A DNA stretch of 10,886 bases from VRUE01 sp035997045 (GTDB taxonomy: Bacteria > Actinomycetota > Thermoleophilia > Solirubrobacterales > 70-9). Both the position numbers and the translations under genes were made by a program. Position 1 is the stretch's first letter; every line of letters starts with the position of its first letter. The DNA is taken from assembly GCA_035997045.1 (NCBI GenBank), contig DASYIY010000012.1, positions 1 through 10,886 of the forward strand, written 5' to 3'. Below, in pieces: positions 1 through 5,386 of this stretch. A model generated the notes under the pieces. The model did no database searches. It was not told the origin of the DNA and saw nothing but the letters and a program-made list of their open reading frames with translations.

Positions 1-11
1 TCGGTCAGCAT
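1..11 (-). CDS. rpsH: 30S ribosomal protein S8 (uS8), first codons only
   Basis: Only the start is inside the window. After the rpsN stop codon there are 13 bases and then ATG CTG ACC GA on the minus strand, which reads Met-Leu-Thr-(Asp/Glu). The S8 family usually begins Met-(Leu/Ser/Thr)-Thr-Asp-Pro, and rpsH is the usual gene after rpsN in the spc operon, so sequence and position agree. The bases before it (GAAACGAAGACCG) hold only a weak ribosome binding site, so translation may rely on coupling to rpsN. S8 would bind the central domain of 16S rRNA. The gene is cut by the window edge, so nothing else of it can be checked. Confidence 0.75.
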
Positions 12-24
12 CGGTCTTCGTTTC

Positions 25-210
25 TTACCAGCTCGACTTGGTCATTCCGGGGATGTACCCCTCATGCGCGGCCTCGCGCAGGCAGATGCGGCAGAGGCCG
101 AACTTCCGGTAGTAGGCGCGCGGCCGGCCACAGCGGCGGCAGCGGTTGTACGCACGGGATTTGTACTTGGCCTTGCGGCCCTGCTTAACCTTCAGCGAAG
201 TCTTAGCCAT
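25..210 (-). CDS. rpsN: 30S ribosomal protein S14, zinc-binding type Z (uS14)
   Basis: A 61-residue small-subunit protein of the 30S head. It has two Cys-x-x-Cys pairs (CRRC near residues 24-27 and CRIC near 40-43) that form the zinc site of the short, four-cysteine S14 class; the long zinc-free class is about 100 residues. The C-terminal GYIPGMTKSSW is typical of this class. The start is the ATG at 208-210, giving MAKTSLKVKQ; the frame stays open 72 bases further upstream, but that stretch lies inside rplE and does not resemble S14. The start overlaps the rplE stop in the eight bases ATGGCTAA, and GAGGAG lies about 10 bases before it, so it is probably coupled to rplE. Ribosomal proteins with CxxC zinc sites often have zinc-free paralogues elsewhere in the genome, which this window cannot show. 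Confidence 0.96.
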   Translation of the reverse strand: MAKTSLKVKQGRKAKYKSRAYNRCRRCGRPRAYYRKFGLCRICLREAAHEGYIPGMTKSSW

Positions 211-1024
211 TCTCCTGATTCTCCTCATCGGCCGGTTTCTCGGCGTCCTGGTCGCCCTCGGCGGCGGGCTCTCCACCCTCACCCTCGTCCTCGGTCTCGG
301 GCTTCGCGTATGCGTCTGGGTCTTCTTCCTTCAGCTGCTCCAGCGCGGCCTGCTCGGCCTCCGCCCGCAAGCGGGCCTCCTCCTTGCGCTTCTCCTCCTC
401 GGCGGCTTCCTGCGTCTCGATATCGGCATCAGGTTTACCGGGCCGGCCCTCTTTGGCGAAGGGCATACCCAGCCCGAGCAGCAGCTCGAAGGCCTCTTCG
501 TCGGTCGGAGCCGAGGTCGTGATCGTGATGTCGAGGCCGCGTACCTCATCGATCGAGTCGTAGTCGATTTCGGGGAAGATCAGCTGCTCCTTGACACCCA
601 TCGAGTAGTTGCCCCGGCCGTCGAAGGAGCGCGGGTTGAGGCCGCGGAAGTCGCGGATACGGGGCACGGCGATCGAGCAGAGCCGGTCGAGGAACTCCCA
701 CATGTGGGCGCGGCGCAGCGTCACCGAGAGGCCCACGGGCATACCCTCGCGGACCTTGAAGGAAGCGATCGACTTGCGGGCCCGGCGGATGTTGGGGTAC
801 TGGCCGGCGATCGTCGCCAGCTGAGTCTGGGCGGCTTCGAGCATCTTGTTGTTCTGCTTTGCCTCGCCCAGCCCCATGTTGAGCGTGATCTTCTCCAGGC
901 GCGGTGCCTGCATCGGGGTCGAGTAGCCGAACTTGCTGGTCAGCGCCGGCAGCACGTCCTGCTCGTAGCGCTCGCGCAGGCGCGGCGGTGGCGCGGCCTG
1001 AGTCTGTGTGGCAGTGGCCTCCAT
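203..1024 (-). CDS. rplE: 50S ribosomal protein L5 (uL5) with long acidic C-terminal tail
   Basis: A 273-residue protein of the central protuberance that binds 5S rRNA and contacts P-site tRNA and the small-subunit head. Residues 15-192 are a normal L5: RLEKITLNMGLGEA near 42-55, RRARKSIASFKVREGMPVG near 80-98, RGLNPRSFDGRGNY near 127-140, and the closing GLDITITTSAPTDEEAFELL. Bacterial L5 usually ends around residue 180-190. Here about 81 more residues follow, with 30 Asp/Glu against 10 Arg/Lys: first a helix-prone charged part (about 203-234), then a Gly/Pro/Glu-rich part that looks disordered. The reading frame is uninterrupted and the stop overlaps rpsN by 8 bases, so the tail is translated unless there is a sequencing error. 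The ATG start shares one base with the rplX stop (TGATG). The tail is an observation; its function is unknown. Confidence 0.96.
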   Translation of the reverse strand: MEATATQTQAAPPPRLRERYEQDVLPALTSKFGYSTPMQAPRLEKITLNMGLGEAKQNNKMLEAAQTQLATIAGQYPNIRRARKSIASFKVREGMPVGLSVTLRRAHMWEFLDRLCSIAVPRIRDFRGLNPRSFDGRGNYSMGVKEQLIFPEIDYDSIDEVRGLDITITTSAPTDEEAFELLLGLGMPFAKEGRPGKPDADIETQEAAEEEKRKEEARLRAEAEQAALEQLKEEDPDAYAKPETEDEGEGGEPAAEGDQDAEKPADEENQENG

Positions 1025-1362
1025 CAGAACGACACCCCGCTTCGCTTGGCGAAGCGCTCGCGCTTGCCGCCTTTGTCGCGGCGCACGCCGACGCGGGTCG
1101 GTTTGTTGTCTTTGGGGTCGAGCAGCATCACGTTGGAAACGTGGATCGGCCCCTCCTTCTCGACGATGCCGCCGATGTCGCCGCCGCGAGTCGCATCCTG
1201 GACCGAGCGCGGACGTTCGTGGCGCTTGACCATGTTGAGATGCTCGACGAAGACCTTTTCCTTCTTCGGATCGGTCCGTACAACGCGGCCGGTCTTGCCC
1301 GCATCCTTGCCGCCGATCACCACTACCTGATCGTCTTTGCGGATCCGCATCGACTTGGCCAT
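1024..1362 (-). CDS. rplX: 50S ribosomal protein L24 (uL24)
   Basis: A 112-residue assembly-initiator protein that binds the 5' domain of 23S rRNA near the tunnel exit. The N-terminal KOW motif is clear (KDDQVVVIGGKDAGKTGRVV, about residues 9-28), followed by the conserved VEHLNMVKRH near 39-48 and GGDIGGIVEKEGPIHVSNVMLLDP. Length is near the usual 100-110. The chosen ATG is preceded by a perfect GGAGGTG with 7 bases spacing; Met5 would be a worse-spaced alternative. One base separates it from the rplN stop, and its own stop shares one base with the rplE start. A perfect 7-base hairpin sits in its last codons. Confidence 0.96.
   Translation of the reverse strand: MAKSMRIRKDDQVVVIGGKDAGKTGRVVRTDPKKEKVFVEHLNMVKRHERPRSVQDATRGGDIGGIVEKEGPIHVSNVMLLDPKDNKPTRVGVRRDKGGKRERFAKRSGVSF
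1039..1055 (-). promoter_or_regulatory. Hairpin at end of rplX, just before the rplE start
   Basis: On the minus strand the sequence GCTTCGC-CAA-GCGAAGC forms a perfect 7-base stem with a 3-base loop inside the codons for the last residues of L24. The sequence GGGGTG, the best candidate ribosome binding site for rplE, follows directly and the rplE ATG lies 14 bases after the stem. The stem could affect ribosome flow or rplE initiation. No T-run follows, so it is not an intrinsic terminator. Function is inferred only. Confidence 0.35.
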
Positions 1363-1363
1363 C

Positions 1364-1735
1364 TCAGAGCACCTCCGGCGCCAGCGAGATGATTTTCATG
1401 AAGTTGCGATCGCGCAGCTCGCGGGCTACCGGGCCGAAGATGCGGGTGCCGCGCGGGTTGTTGCTGGCCGGGTCGATCAGCACCGCGGCGTTTTCGTCAA
1501 AGGAGATGTAGGTGCCGTCGGGGCGGCCGAGCTGCTTCTTGGTGCGAACGACGACGGCCTGCACGACCTCGCCTTTGCGCACGCCACCCTGGGGGCTGGC
1601 CTGTTTGACCGTGGCGGTGATCACGTCGCCGACGCCGGCGTAGCGGCGGTGCGATCCGCCCTTGACGCGGATGCAGAGGATCTCGCGGGCGCCGGAGTTG
1701 TCGGCGACCTTCAGTCTCGACTCCTGCTGGATCAC
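1364..1735 (-). CDS. rplN: 50S ribosomal protein L14 (uL14)
   Basis: A 123-residue large-subunit interface protein that forms an intersubunit bridge with 16S rRNA and also contacts L19; it is the docking site of the silencing factor RsfS in bacteria. The full family pattern is present: MIQQESRLKVADNSGAREI at the start, SPQGGVRKGEVVQAVVVRTKK near 48-67, then DENAAVLID and GTRIFGPVARELR. Length is normal (usual 122). The start is GTG, read as Met, and overlaps the rpsQ stop in the four bases GTGA; AAGG lies 4 bases before it. One base separates its stop from the rplX start. Confidence 0.97.
   Translation of the reverse strand: MIQQESRLKVADNSGAREILCIRVKGGSHRRYAGVGDVITATVKQASPQGGVRKGEVVQAVVVRTKKQLGRPDGTYISFDENAAVLIDPASNNPRGTRIFGPVARELRDRNFMKIISLAPEVL
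1370..1376 (-). promoter_or_regulatory. Strong ribosome binding site for rplX
   Basis: GGAGGTG on the minus strand lies inside the last codons of rplN, 7 bases before the rplX ATG. It is one of the strongest Shine-Dalgarno matches in the window and decides the rplX start at 1362 over the internal Met5. Confidence 0.7.
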
Positions 1736-2457
1736 TTGGCCTTCTCCAGAACCTCAACCAGGCGCCAGCGCTTGGTCTTGGACAGAGGCCGCGTCTCGAC
1801 GATCCGAACGGTGTCGCCCTCGCCAGCCTCATTCTGCTCGTCATGAGCATGCAGCGTCCGCGAACGGCGCACGACCTTTTCGTAAGTCGGATGGCGCCGG
1901 GCGATGTCGATCCGCACAGTGATCGATTTCTCACCCTTGTTGGAGACAACCAGCCCCTGCCGAGTCTTGGCAGCAACAGCGTCCTTCTCCGCCTCGGGAG
2001 TCCCAGTGCCGGCAGTCTTGCCCTGCTTCGCCGCGGCCCGTTCCTTGCGCCGAGACTCAGCCTTGAGCTTGCGCTCCTGGGCCCGCTTGGCAATCCGCTC
2101 CTCAGTACTGAGAGCAGCCCCGGCTTTGTGCGGCTGGCGCGAACGCTGCAGCCTGCGCCGCTCCTTCCAGGGAAGGTCGTCCTCGGGATCCGGCTCCGCA
2201 GCAGGCTCCTCCTTTGCCGCCGGCTTCTCCTCCGCGGCAGCGGGCTCCGCCTGCTCAGCCTCAGCAGGCGCGGAGTCCTCAGCAGGTTCGTCCTTCGCCT
2301 CAGCCTCGGACGCCTCGTCCGCGGGTGGCGTGGCGGTGGGCTCCTCGCCCGCAGCTTGTGAGGACGAGGAGTCCTCCTCCGCGACAGGACCCGCGGTCTC
2401 GGCGCCCTCGTCCTGGGGCGTGTCCTCTGTCACGTCTTTCTTCTCCTCGTCCGTCAT
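1732..2457 (-). CDS. rpsQ: 30S ribosomal protein S17 (uS17) with long N-terminal extension
   Basis: A 241-residue protein, about three times the usual S17 length of 80-90. Residues 164-241 are a complete S17 OB-fold protein: RQGLVVSNKGEKSITV near 166-181, RRHPTYEKVVRRS, LHAHDEQNEAGEGD and the signature ETRPLSKTKRW. S17 binds the 16S 5' and central domains early in assembly. Before it lie an acidic Ala/Glu/Pro stretch (residues 1-94, 34 Asp/Glu against 5 Lys) and a basic, probably helical stretch (98-144, 18 Lys/Arg against 6 Glu), then a short linker. The start is firm: its ATG overlaps the rpmC stop as ATGA, and no later in-frame ATG precedes the S17 core. Codons in the extension are less strictly GC-ending than those of neighbouring genes (GCT, CCT, ACA, AGT, CAA occur). 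It ends overlapping rplN by 4 bases. The core assignment is certain; the role of the arm is unknown. Confidence 0.95.
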   Translation of the reverse strand: MTDEEKKDVTEDTPQDEGAETAGPVAEEDSSSSQAAGEEPTATPPADEASEAEAKDEPAEDSAPAEAEQAEPAAAEEKPAAKEEPAAEPDPEDDLPWKERRRLQRSRQPHKAGAALSTEERIAKRAQERKLKAESRRKERAAAKQGKTAGTGTPEAEKDAVAAKTRQGLVVSNKGEKSITVRIDIARRHPTYEKVVRRSRTLHAHDEQNEAGEGDTVRIVETRPLSKTKRWRLVEVLEKAK

Positions 2458-2666
2458 CTCTTCAGCTCTTTCTCAACGTCAATCCCGCGCTCCTTGGCAA
2501 CAGTCAGCAGCTTTGCGACGTCCCGTCGCGCGACCCCGATCCGAGCCGTGTTCTCCAGCTCGCCGGTCGCCTGGCGGAAGCGCAGGTTGAACTTCTCCTG
2601 CTTGGCATCGATCAGCTTCGCGATCAACTCGTCGTCTTTGAGGTCGTGCACCTCGGCCGCCTTCAC
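2454..2666 (-). CDS. rpmC: 50S ribosomal protein L29 (uL29)
   Basis: A 70-residue two-helix protein at the tunnel exit, next to L23, where nascent chains meet trigger factor and the signal recognition particle. It shows the family core: VHDLKDDELIAKLIDAKQEKFNLRF (in the first 30 residues), then ATGELENTARIGVARRDVAKLLTVAKER. The start is the GTG at 2664-2666, which overlaps the rplP stop in the four bases GTGA and has GGGAG about 10 bases upstream. The frame runs open far upstream through rplP, but that part is an out-of-frame reading of L16 and is not protein. Its own stop overlaps rpsQ as ATGA. Confidence 0.95.
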   Translation of the reverse strand: MKAAEVHDLKDDELIAKLIDAKQEKFNLRFRQATGELENTARIGVARRDVAKLLTVAKERGIDVEKELKR

Positions 2667-3085
2667 TGCGAATCTACTCCCTCGCGCATGACGAATTTGG
2701 TCTTCACGGGAAGCTTGTGCCCAGCCAGGCGCAGCGCCTCGCGGGCGAGATCCTCGGGAACGCCGGCTAGCTCGAACATCACCTTGCCGGGCTTGATCAC
2801 GGCGACCCAGCCCTCCGGGTTGCCCTTGCCGGAGCCCATCCGCGTCTCGGCGGGCTTCTTCGTGTAGGGCTTGTCGGGAAAGACATTGATCCAGACCTTG
2901 CCGCCACGTTTGATCTTGCGGGTCATCGCCACACGGGCGGCCTCGATCTGACGGTTCGTGATCCAGCCACGATCGAGTGACTTCAGCCCGTACTCGCCGA
3001 AGGCGACGGTGCTGCCGCCCTTGGTGTTGCCGCGCATCCGGCCGCGCATCTGCTTGCGGTGCTTGACCCGCTTCGGCATCAGCAT
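2663..3085 (-). CDS. rplP: 50S ribosomal protein L16 (uL16)
   Basis: A 140-residue large-subunit protein that helps shape the A-site tRNA elbow region and joins late in assembly. It begins MLMPKRVKHRKQMRGRMRG as is usual for bacteria, followed by FGEYGLKSLDRGWITNRQIEAARVAMTR and the KPAETRMGSGKGNPEGWVAV loop that reaches towards tRNA. Length matches the family (136-145). The ATG at 3085 is preferred over the one two codons later because a perfect GGAGGTG lies exactly 7 bases before it. It shares one base with the rpsC stop and overlaps rpmC by 4 bases. Confidence 0.97.
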   Translation of the reverse strand: MLMPKRVKHRKQMRGRMRGNTKGGSTVAFGEYGLKSLDRGWITNRQIEAARVAMTRKIKRGGKVWINVFPDKPYTKKPAETRMGSGKGNPEGWVAVIKPGKVMFELAGVPEDLAREALRLAGHKLPVKTKFVMREGVDSQ

Positions 3086-3888
3086 CAGCGACCACCTCCG
3101 CCGCGCTGCCCGCCGCGGCCGCCACCGGGACCTCCGCGACCGCCACCTGGACCTCCTCCACGCCCGCCGCGGTCGCCACCGCGGCCACCGCGATCTCCGC
3201 CCGGCCGACCGCCGCGCTGAGGACCCTGCGGCTCGTCTTCATCGAGCTGGTTGGAACGGAAGCCCTCGGGCATCACCTCGCCCTTGTTGATCCAACATTT
3301 GACGCCGATCCGGCCGGTCGTCGTGCGCGCCTCGAAGAAGCCGTAGTCGATGTTCGCCCGCAGCGTGTGCAGCGGCACCCGGCCATCCGAGTAGCCCTCG
3401 GTCCGCGCCATCTCGGCACCGCCGAGGCGACCGGAGACCTGAACCTTGCAGCCCTGGGCGCCGGAGCGCATCGCCGAAGTCAGGGCGCGTTTCATCGCCC
3501 GCCGGAAGGCAACCCGGTTCTGCAGCTGCTCGGCGATCGACTGCGCGACCAGCTTGGCGTCGAGCTCGGGACGCTTGACCTCGCGGATGTTCACCTTCAC
3601 CGGTTTCCCGGTCAGCTTGTGCAGGTCTTTGCGCAGGGCATCGACTTCGCTGCCCGACTTGCCGATCACGATGCCCGGGCGGGCAGTGTGGATGTCTACC
3701 GCAATCTCGCCGTGACGCTCGATCGTGATGTTGGAAAGGCCGGCGTGAGCGAGCTTGTTTTCGATGTGTTCGCGGATTTTCAGGTCCTCGTTGAGGACAT
3801 CGGCGAAGTCTTTCTCCTCGAACCAGTTCGACTTCCAGTCCTGGATGTAGCCGACGCGGAAGCCGCCGGGATGGATCTTCTGGCCCAT
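3085..3888 (-). CDS. rpsC: 30S ribosomal protein S3 (uS3) with Gly/Arg-rich C-terminal tail
   Basis: A 267-residue protein of the 30S head that lines the mRNA entry channel and contributes to its helicase activity. It starts with the typical MGQKIHPGGFRVGYI. A type II KH domain carries the GxxG loop in VIGKSGSE (about residues 74-81), and the C-terminal S3 domain contains GAQGCKVQVSGRLGGAEMAR (143-162) and GVKCWINKGEV (195-205). Residues about 221-267 form an RGG-type tail with 28 Gly and 10 Arg in 47 residues. Extended basic C-termini are known in actinobacterial S3, but this one is unusually Gly-rich. A gap of 4 bases follows rplV; AGGA lies about 9 bases before the ATG. The end shares one base with the rplP start, and the tail codons also supply the rplP ribosome binding site. 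Confidence 0.97.
   Translation of the reverse strand: MGQKIHPGGFRVGYIQDWKSNWFEEKDFADVLNEDLKIREHIENKLAHAGLSNITIERHGEIAVDIHTARPGIVIGKSGSEVDALRKDLHKLTGKPVKVNIREVKRPELDAKLVAQSIAEQLQNRVAFRRAMKRALTSAMRSGAQGCKVQVSGRLGGAEMARTEGYSDGRVPLHTLRANIDYGFFEARTTTGRIGVKCWINKGEVMPEGFRSNQLDEDEPQGPQRGGRPGGDRGGRGGDRGGRGGGPGGGRGGPGGGRGGQRGGGGR
3088..3225 (-). repeat. Low-complexity Gly/Arg (RGG) coding repeat in rpsC
   Basis: The 3' end of rpsC is an imperfect GC-rich repeat built from GGC/GGT/GGA and CGC/CGT codons, encoding overlapping GGR, RGG and GGPGGG units. Such sequence tends to expand or contract between strains by slippage, so tail length may vary among relatives. Confidence 0.7.
3093..3099 (-). promoter_or_regulatory. 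Strong ribosome binding site for rplP
   Basis: GGAGGTG on the minus strand, inside the Gly codons at the end of rpsC, 7 bases before the rplP ATG at 3085. It decides the rplP start. Two further GGAGGT copies lie upstream in the same tail (3130-3135 and 3151-3156) without a nearby start codon in a useful frame. Confidence 0.7.
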
Positions 3889-3892
3889 GTCC

Positions 3893-4255
3893 CTAGTCCT
3901 CGTCTTCCGGTGTAAGTGCCACGGCGATGTGGCAGGTTCGCTTGTTGATCCGCGACGCGCGGCCCATCGCCCGCGGCCGGAAGCGGCGCAGGGTCGGGCC
4001 TTCGTCGACGGTGATCTCGGCGATCAGCATCTCGTCGCCGATCAAGTCGTGGTTGTTCTCAGCGTTGGAGGCTGCGGACTCGATCAGCTTGCTGATGTCC
4101 TGGGCCGCTCCTCGCGGCGAGAACGCCAGCAGCGCCCGCGCCTGCTCGATGTGCAGGCCTCGCACCTGATCGGCGATCAGGCGGGCCTTGCGCGGGGCGA
4201 CCCGCACGTAGCGAGAGCTGGCACGGACGACGATCGGTGCGGCCACGCTATTCAC
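3893..4255 (-). CDS. rplV: 50S ribosomal protein L22 (uL22)
   Basis: A 120-residue protein whose extended beta hairpin lines the exit tunnel constriction opposite L4. Family features: ASSRYVRVAPRKARLIADQVRG (residues 12-33), ASNAENNHDL near 62-71, and the hairpin and end part EITVDEGPTLRRFRPRAMGRASRINKRTCHIAV. No internal change typical of macrolide resistance can be judged from this alone. Start is uncertain between two GTG codons: at 4255, overlapping the rpsS stop by 8 bases, or at 4246 (protein starting MAAPIVVRAS), which has AAGGGTG at 6 bases spacing and looks slightly better. Either way the product changes by only three residues. Confidence 0.95.
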   Translation of the reverse strand: MNSVAAPIVVRASSRYVRVAPRKARLIADQVRGLHIEQARALLAFSPRGAAQDISKLIESAASNAENNHDLIGDEMLIAEITVDEGPTLRRFRPRAMGRASRINKRTCHIAVALTPEDED

Positions 4256-4520
4256 CCTTGCCCGTTCCGGAGTGGGAGCGGAAGGTGCGGGTCGGCGCGA
4301 ACTCGCCCAGCTTGTGGCCGACCATCGACTCGGAAATGAAGACCGGCACGTGCTTACGACCGTCGTGAACGGCGATCGTGTGCCCGACCATGTCGGGGAA
4401 AACGGTCGAAGCGCGGGACCAGGTCTTCAGCATCTGCTTCTGGCCCGACTCGTTCATCGCGTTGACGCGCTTCATCAGCGCCGCTTCCACCCACGGGCCC
4501 TTTTTCGTCGATCTACCCAT
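4248..4520 (-). CDS. rpsS: 30S ribosomal protein S19 (uS19)
   Basis: A 90-residue protein of the 30S head, paired with S13 near the A-site tRNA. It begins MGRSTKKGPWVEAALMKRV and carries the family signature in DMVGHTIAVHDGRKHVPVFI (about residues 43-62) followed by MVGHKLGEFAPTRTFRSH. Length is usual. The ATG is one base after the rplB stop. It ends in TAG next to or overlapping rplV, depending on which rplV start is used. Confidence 0.97.
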   Translation of the reverse strand: MGRSTKKGPWVEAALMKRVNAMNESGQKQMLKTWSRASTVFPDMVGHTIAVHDGRKHVPVFISESMVGHKLGEFAPTRTFRSHSGTGKGE

Positions 4521-4521
4521 G

Positions 4522-5364
4522 TCAGCGCTTCTTCTTTCCTCGGCGCCGGCCGCGCACGATGTATCGATCGGATTGCTTGCCCTTCTTCCGCGTGCGGTAG
4601 CCGAGCGTCGGCTTGCCCCAGGGGGTCACCGGGTGCCCGCCGGGGGTGTGGTGGGCCTCGCCGCCGCCGTGCGGATGGTCGACCGGGTTCATCGCAACAC
4701 CGCGGCTCTGTGGGCGCTTGCCCTTGTGGCGACTGCGGCCGGCCTTGCCGACCTTGAGGTTCTGGTGCTCGGCGTTGGAGAGCACGCCGACCGTGGCGCG
4801 GCAATCGGCGCGGACCAACCGCATCTCCGAAGACGGCAGGCGCAGCGTCACCATCTCGCCCTCCTTGGCAGCGAGCTGGATCGAGGTGCCGGCCGAGCGG
4901 CCGAGCTTGCCGCCCTGGCCAGGCGTCAGCTCGACGTTGTGGACGAGCGTGCCGGTCGGCATCTCGCCGAGCGCAAGCGCGTTGCCCGGTTTGATGTCAG
5001 CACCGGCGCCCGACTGAACCTCATCGCCGACCGAGATCGCGGCGGGGGCGAGGATGTAGCCCTTGGCGCCGTCGGCGTAGTGCAGCAGCGCGATGTAGCA
5101 GCTGCGGTTCGGGTCGTACTCGATCGTCGCCACCTTGGCGGGCACGCCGTCCTTGAGCCGCTTGAAGTCGATCTGGCGGTAGCGCCGCTTCGCACCGCCG
5201 CCGCGATGGCGGGCCGTGACGCGCCCGTTCACATTGCGGCCGCCGGACTTGCGCAGGCCCTCGGTCAGCTTGCGTTCCGGGCTGGTCGCGGTCAGCTGCT
5301 CGCGCAGCGGGTACGTCGCAAAGCGGCGGCCGGGGCTCGTCGGTTTGGTTTTTCGGTTCGGCAT
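4522..5364 (-). CDS. rplB: 50S ribosomal protein L2 (uL2)
   Basis: A 280-residue primary 23S rRNA-binding protein needed for subunit joining and peptidyl-transferase function. The RNA-binding OB and SH3-like domains occupy about residues 40-200 (NVNGRVTARHRGGGAKRRYRQIDFKR near 44-69; GTLVHNVELTPGQGGKLGRSAGT near 138-160). The C-terminal loop AMNPVDHPHGGGE (about 224-236) contains His230, which matches the conserved His229 of E. coli L2 by position. It ends in a basic RGRRRGKKKR. Length matches the family (273-280). It follows rplW after 18 bases made of a tandem repeat that also provides the ribosome binding site; this is the widest gap in the S10-spc run. Confidence 0.98.
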   Translation of the reverse strand: MPNRKTKPTSPGRRFATYPLREQLTATSPERKLTEGLRKSGGRNVNGRVTARHRGGGAKRRYRQIDFKRLKDGVPAKVATIEYDPNRSCYIALLHYADGAKGYILAPAAISVGDEVQSGAGADIKPGNALALGEMPTGTLVHNVELTPGQGGKLGRSAGTSIQLAAKEGEMVTLRLPSSEMRLVRADCRATVGVLSNAEHQNLKVGKAGRSRHKGKRPQSRGVAMNPVDHPHGGGEAHHTPGGHPVTPWGKPTLGYRTRKKGKQSDRYIVRGRRRGKKKR

Positions 5365-5386
5365 CCCTATATCCCTATATCCCTAT
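5363..5386 (-). repeat. Three tandem copies of an 8-base unit at the rplW-rplB junction
   Basis: The plus strand reads ATCCCTAT three times in a row without a mismatch; the coding strand reads ATAGGGAT three times. The first copy (in transcription order) holds the TAG stop of rplW and the last copy supplies the AT of the rplB ATG. The middle AGGGA lies 7 bases before the start codon, so the repeat also forms the ribosome binding site. Copy-number change would alter only the spacing (10 bases with two copies, 26 with four) and leave both proteins intact. Confidence 0.9.

Noticed and set aside
211..282. Upstream extension of rpsN by 24 codons
   Set aside because: The added residues are an out-of-frame reading of the rplE tail; homologues start at MAK, and the ATG with GAGGAG before it explains the start.
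146..1330. Plus-strand open frame whose first part looks like hydrophobic, Leu-rich membrane helices
   Set aside because: The Leu-rich run is the reverse reading of the Glu/Lys codons in the acidic L5 tail (GAG reversed is CTC, Leu). It is an artefact, not a membrane protein.
1732..2457. S17 arm as a separate gene fused by sequencing error
   Set aside because: There is one open frame with no stop and no second start codon before the core, and no known family matches the arm alone. Kept as an extension of rpsQ.
1904..2590. Plus-strand Ser/Ala-rich frame opposite the S17 arm
   Set aside because: Ser and Ala runs come from reading the acidic Ala/Glu-rich codons of rpsQ backwards. The coupled S17 frame is the real one.
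2667..3242. Upstream extension of the rpmC frame to a 262-codon protein
   Set aside because: The extra part is an out-of-frame reading of L16 and the S3 tail. L29 is a 70-residue protein and the GTGA overlap with rplP fixes its start.
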